A program made the position numbers and the translations under genes. A stretch of 6,016 bases of DNA from Pseudomonadota bacterium (lineage in GTDB: Bacteria > Myxococcota > Myxococcia > Myxococcales > Vulgatibacteraceae). This document shows, one piece after another, positions 4,239 to 6,016 of this stretch. The notes under the pieces were generated by a model, which had not been told where the DNA came from, ran no database searches, and saw only the letters and a program-made list of their open reading frames with translations. The stretch is taken from assembly GCA_023436385.1 (NCBI GenBank), contig JAEZJH010000506.1, positions 1-6,016 on the forward strand, written 5' to 3'. Positions within the stretch are counted from its first letter, which is position 1. Each line of letters opens with the position of its first letter.

Positions 4239-6016
4239 CTAGAGGCTCTGCCGGATCTGCTCGACCTCGAAGGCCTCGAGAAGGTCGCCGACCTTGAGGT
4301 CGTTGAAGTTCTCGATGCCGATACCGCACTCGAAGCCCTGGGCGACCTCCTTCGCGTCGTCCTTGAAGCGCTTGAGCGAGGTGACCTTGCCGGTGTGGAT
4401 CGCCTTCCGCTCCCGGATGACCCGCACCTGGGCGCCGCGGACGATCTTCCCGTCGAGCACCGCGGAGCCGGCGATGACGCCGACGCGCGGGACGCTGAAC
4501 AGGTTGCGGACCTCGGCGCGGCCGAGGGCGCGCTCCCGGAGGATGACGTCGAGCAGGCCTTCCATCGAGGCCCGGACCGCGTCCACCGCCTCGTAGATGA
4601 TGCTGAAGTTGATGATCTGGACGCCGAAGCGGGACGCCGCCTCGCTGACCTTGCTCTCCGACTTGGTGTTGAAGCCGAGGATCAGGGCGTTCGAGGCCTT
4701 GGCGAGGTTGACGTCGCTCTCGGTGATCGAGCCCACCGCCTTGTGAAGGATGTTGACCTTCACCTTGGGGGTGGAGAGGCGCTCGATGGCGTTGGCCACG
4801 GCCTCCACCGAGCCCTGCACGTCGGCCTTGAGGACGACCCGCAGCTCCTTCGCCGCCGGCCGCTTGACCTTGGCGAACAGCTCCTCGATCGAGACCTTGG
4901 CGGTCTTCGCCGCCTCCTTCTGGCGCTCGCGGAGCTCGCGGTTCTTGGCGACCTCCTCGGCCGCCTTCACGTCCTTGACGACGTTGAACTCGTCGCCGGC
5001 GGAGGGGGCGCCGGAGAGGCCGACGATCTCGGCGCAGTAGCCGGGCTTGACCTCCTTCACCGGCTTGCCCTTGTCGTCGGTCATCGCCCGGATGCGGCCG
5101 AAGTGCGTGCCGCTGACCACCGCGTCGCCGACCCGGAGGACGCCCTCCTGGACCAGCACGGTGGCCACCGGACCGCGACCCTTCTCCAGCTTCGCCTCGA
5201 TCACCGCACCGGCGGCGGACCGGGTCGGATTGGCCCGGAGCTCGAGCACCTCGGACTGCAGGGCGATGTACTCGAGGAGCTGGTCGAGGTTCTGCTTCGT
5301 CTTCGCGGAGACCGGGACCATGATCGTCTCTCCGCCCCAGTCCTCGGGAACGAGGCCGTGCTCGGAGAGCATCTGCTTGACGCGGTCGGGGTTGGTGCCC
5401 GGCTTGTCGATCTTGTTGATCGCCACCAGCACCGGGACCTCGGCGGCCTTGGCGTGGTTGATCGACTCGACCGTCTGCGGCATCACGCCGTCGTCGACCG
5501 CCACCACCAGGACCGCCACGTCGGTGACCTGCGCGCCGCGGGCGCGCATCGCCGTGAAGGCCTCGTGGCCCGGCGTGTCGAGGAAGGTGATCGGGCCCTT
5601 GGCGGTGTTCACCGAGTAGGCGCCGATGTGCTGGGTGATCCCGCCGGCCTCGCCCTCGGCCACGTGGGCCTTGCGGATCGCGTCGAGGAGCGAGGTCTTG
5701 CCGTGGTCGACGTGGCCCATGATGGTGACCACCGGCGGCCGCGGCTTCAGGTCCTCGGCGCGATCCTCGACCTCCTGGATGAACTCCGACTCCTCGAAGC
5801 CGGCCTTCTCCACGGTGTAGCCGTAGTCGGTGGCGAGGAGCTGGGCGGTGGTCACGTCGATCATCTGGTTGATGCTCGCGGTGACGCCCAGCTTCATCAG
5901 CTTCCGGATCAGCTCGGTGGCCTTCGCGCCCATCCGCTGCGAGAGGTCGGAGACGGAGATCGCCTCCTCCACCCGGATCACGCGCTTCGACTCCTTCGGC
6001 GTCGTGATGACGGTGC
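4239..6016 (-). CDS. infB: Translation initiation factor IF-2, C-terminal 591 residues (start lies beyond the window)
   Basis: IF-2 is the GTPase that brings initiator fMet-tRNA to the 30S subunit and promotes subunit joining. The fragment starts inside the conserved IF2_N domain (SKRVIRVEEAISVSDLSQ, then MGAKATELIRKLMKLGV). The GTPase domain follows with GHVDHGKTS (P-loop, about fragment residues 100-108), DTPGHE (146-151), NKID (200-203) and SAK (236-238). Next come the beta-barrel domain II, domain 3 and the C-terminal fMet-tRNA-binding domain with TSLKRFKDDAKEV and FECGIGIENFND. All GTPase motifs are intact. The frame is open to base 6016, so an internal GTG at 5981 is not the true start; the missing part should include the variable, charged N-terminal region. 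It heads the visible cluster. nusA is commonly upstream in bacteria, but that lies outside the window. Confidence 0.98.
   Translation of the reverse strand, partial: TVITTPKESKRVIRVEEAISVSDLSQRMGAKATELIRKLMKLGVTASINQMIDVTTAQLLATDYGYTVEKAGFEESEFIQEVEDRAEDLKPRPPVVTIMGHVDHGKTSLLDAIRKAHVAEGEAGGITQHIGAYSVNTAKGPITFLDTPGHEAFTAMRARGAQVTDVAVLVVAVDDGVMPQTVESINHAKAAEVPVLVAINKIDKPGTNPDRVKQMLSEHGLVPEDWGGETIMVPVSAKTKQNLDQLLEYIALQSEVLELRANPTRSAAGAVIEAKLEKGRGPVATVLVQEGVLRVGDAVVSGTHFGRIRAMTDDKGKPVKEVKPGYCAEIVGLSGAPSAGDEFNVVKDVKAAEEVAKNRELRERQKEAAKTAKVSIEELFAKVKRPAAKELRVVLKADVQGSVEAVANAIERLSTPKVKVNILHKAVGSITESDVNLAKASNALILGFNTKSESKVSEAASRFGVQIINFSIIYEAVDAVRASMEGLLDVILRERALGRAEVRNLFSVPRVGVIAGSAVLDGKIVRGAQVRVIRERKAIHTGKVTSLKRFKDDAKEVAQGFECGIGIENFNDLKVGDLLEAFEVEQIRQSL

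Noticed and set aside
1096..4329. Very long minus-strand frame (1077 codons) spanning truB, nrnA, rbfA and ylxP
   Set aside because: Only the last 309 codons are TruB. The upstream part is a shadow frame over other well-supported genes, with Arg/Gly/Pro-rich low-complexity translation typical of high-GC codon bias.
5979..5981. GTG at 5981 as the real start of infB
   Set aside because: The frame stays open to the window edge and conserved IF2_N wording spans this point, so the true start is outside the window.
1..6016. Mobile elements, CRISPR arrays, att sites, toxin-antitoxin or defence genes
   Set aside because: Looked for on both strands; there are no direct-repeat arrays, terminal inverted repeats, transposase or integrase motifs. 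Composition is uniform and gene order is the conserved housekeeping one.

Overview
This is a 6 kb, GC-rich window carrying one contiguous, entirely minus-strand translation and RNA-processing gene cluster. In transcription order (right to left) it holds infB (3' part), a DUF503/YlxP-family gene, rbfA, a DHH-family nrnA-like phosphoesterase, truB, rpsO and pnp (5' part). This is the classic bacterial infB-rbfA-truB-rpsO-pnp backbone. No mobile element, CRISPR array, canonical tRNA or transferred gene is visible. The InfB N-domain wording, the very high third-position GC, and the DUF503 and DHH genes inserted around rbfA suggest a Myxococcota-type (former Deltaproteobacteria) genome, possibly from the Cystobacterineae/Vulgatibacter/Anaeromyxobacter side. 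That placement is inference from memory of these proteins, not a search.

Layout. 6016-4239: translation initiation factor IF-2, open at the window edge. 4238-4134: gap with two strong tandem hairpins. 4133-3639: DUF503 protein with an unusual acidic/Arg-rich C-terminal tail. 3590-3207: ribosome-binding factor A. 3206-3117: short gap with a small hairpin. 3116-2109: NrnA-like DHH/DHHA1 phosphoesterase. 2108-2026: short gap. 2025-1096: tRNA pseudouridine-55 synthase, apparently with a TTG start. 1095-882: gap with a good sigma-70-type promoter and a structured leader for rpsO. 881-612: ribosomal protein S15. 611-314: a 298-base gap with no convincing gene but several RNA hairpins, including a compact multi-branched fold in the pnp leader. 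313-1: polynucleotide phosphorylase N-terminus, open at the left edge.

The genes act together in ribosome assembly (RbfA, S15), initiation (IF-2), tRNA modification (TruB) and turnover of RNA and its short breakdown products (PNPase, NrnA). The coding content is ordinary. What deserves a second look is non-coding: the structured rpsO-pnp interval, the rpsO promoter and leader, and the paired hairpins between infB and the DUF503 gene. I do not see an undescribed multi-gene system here.
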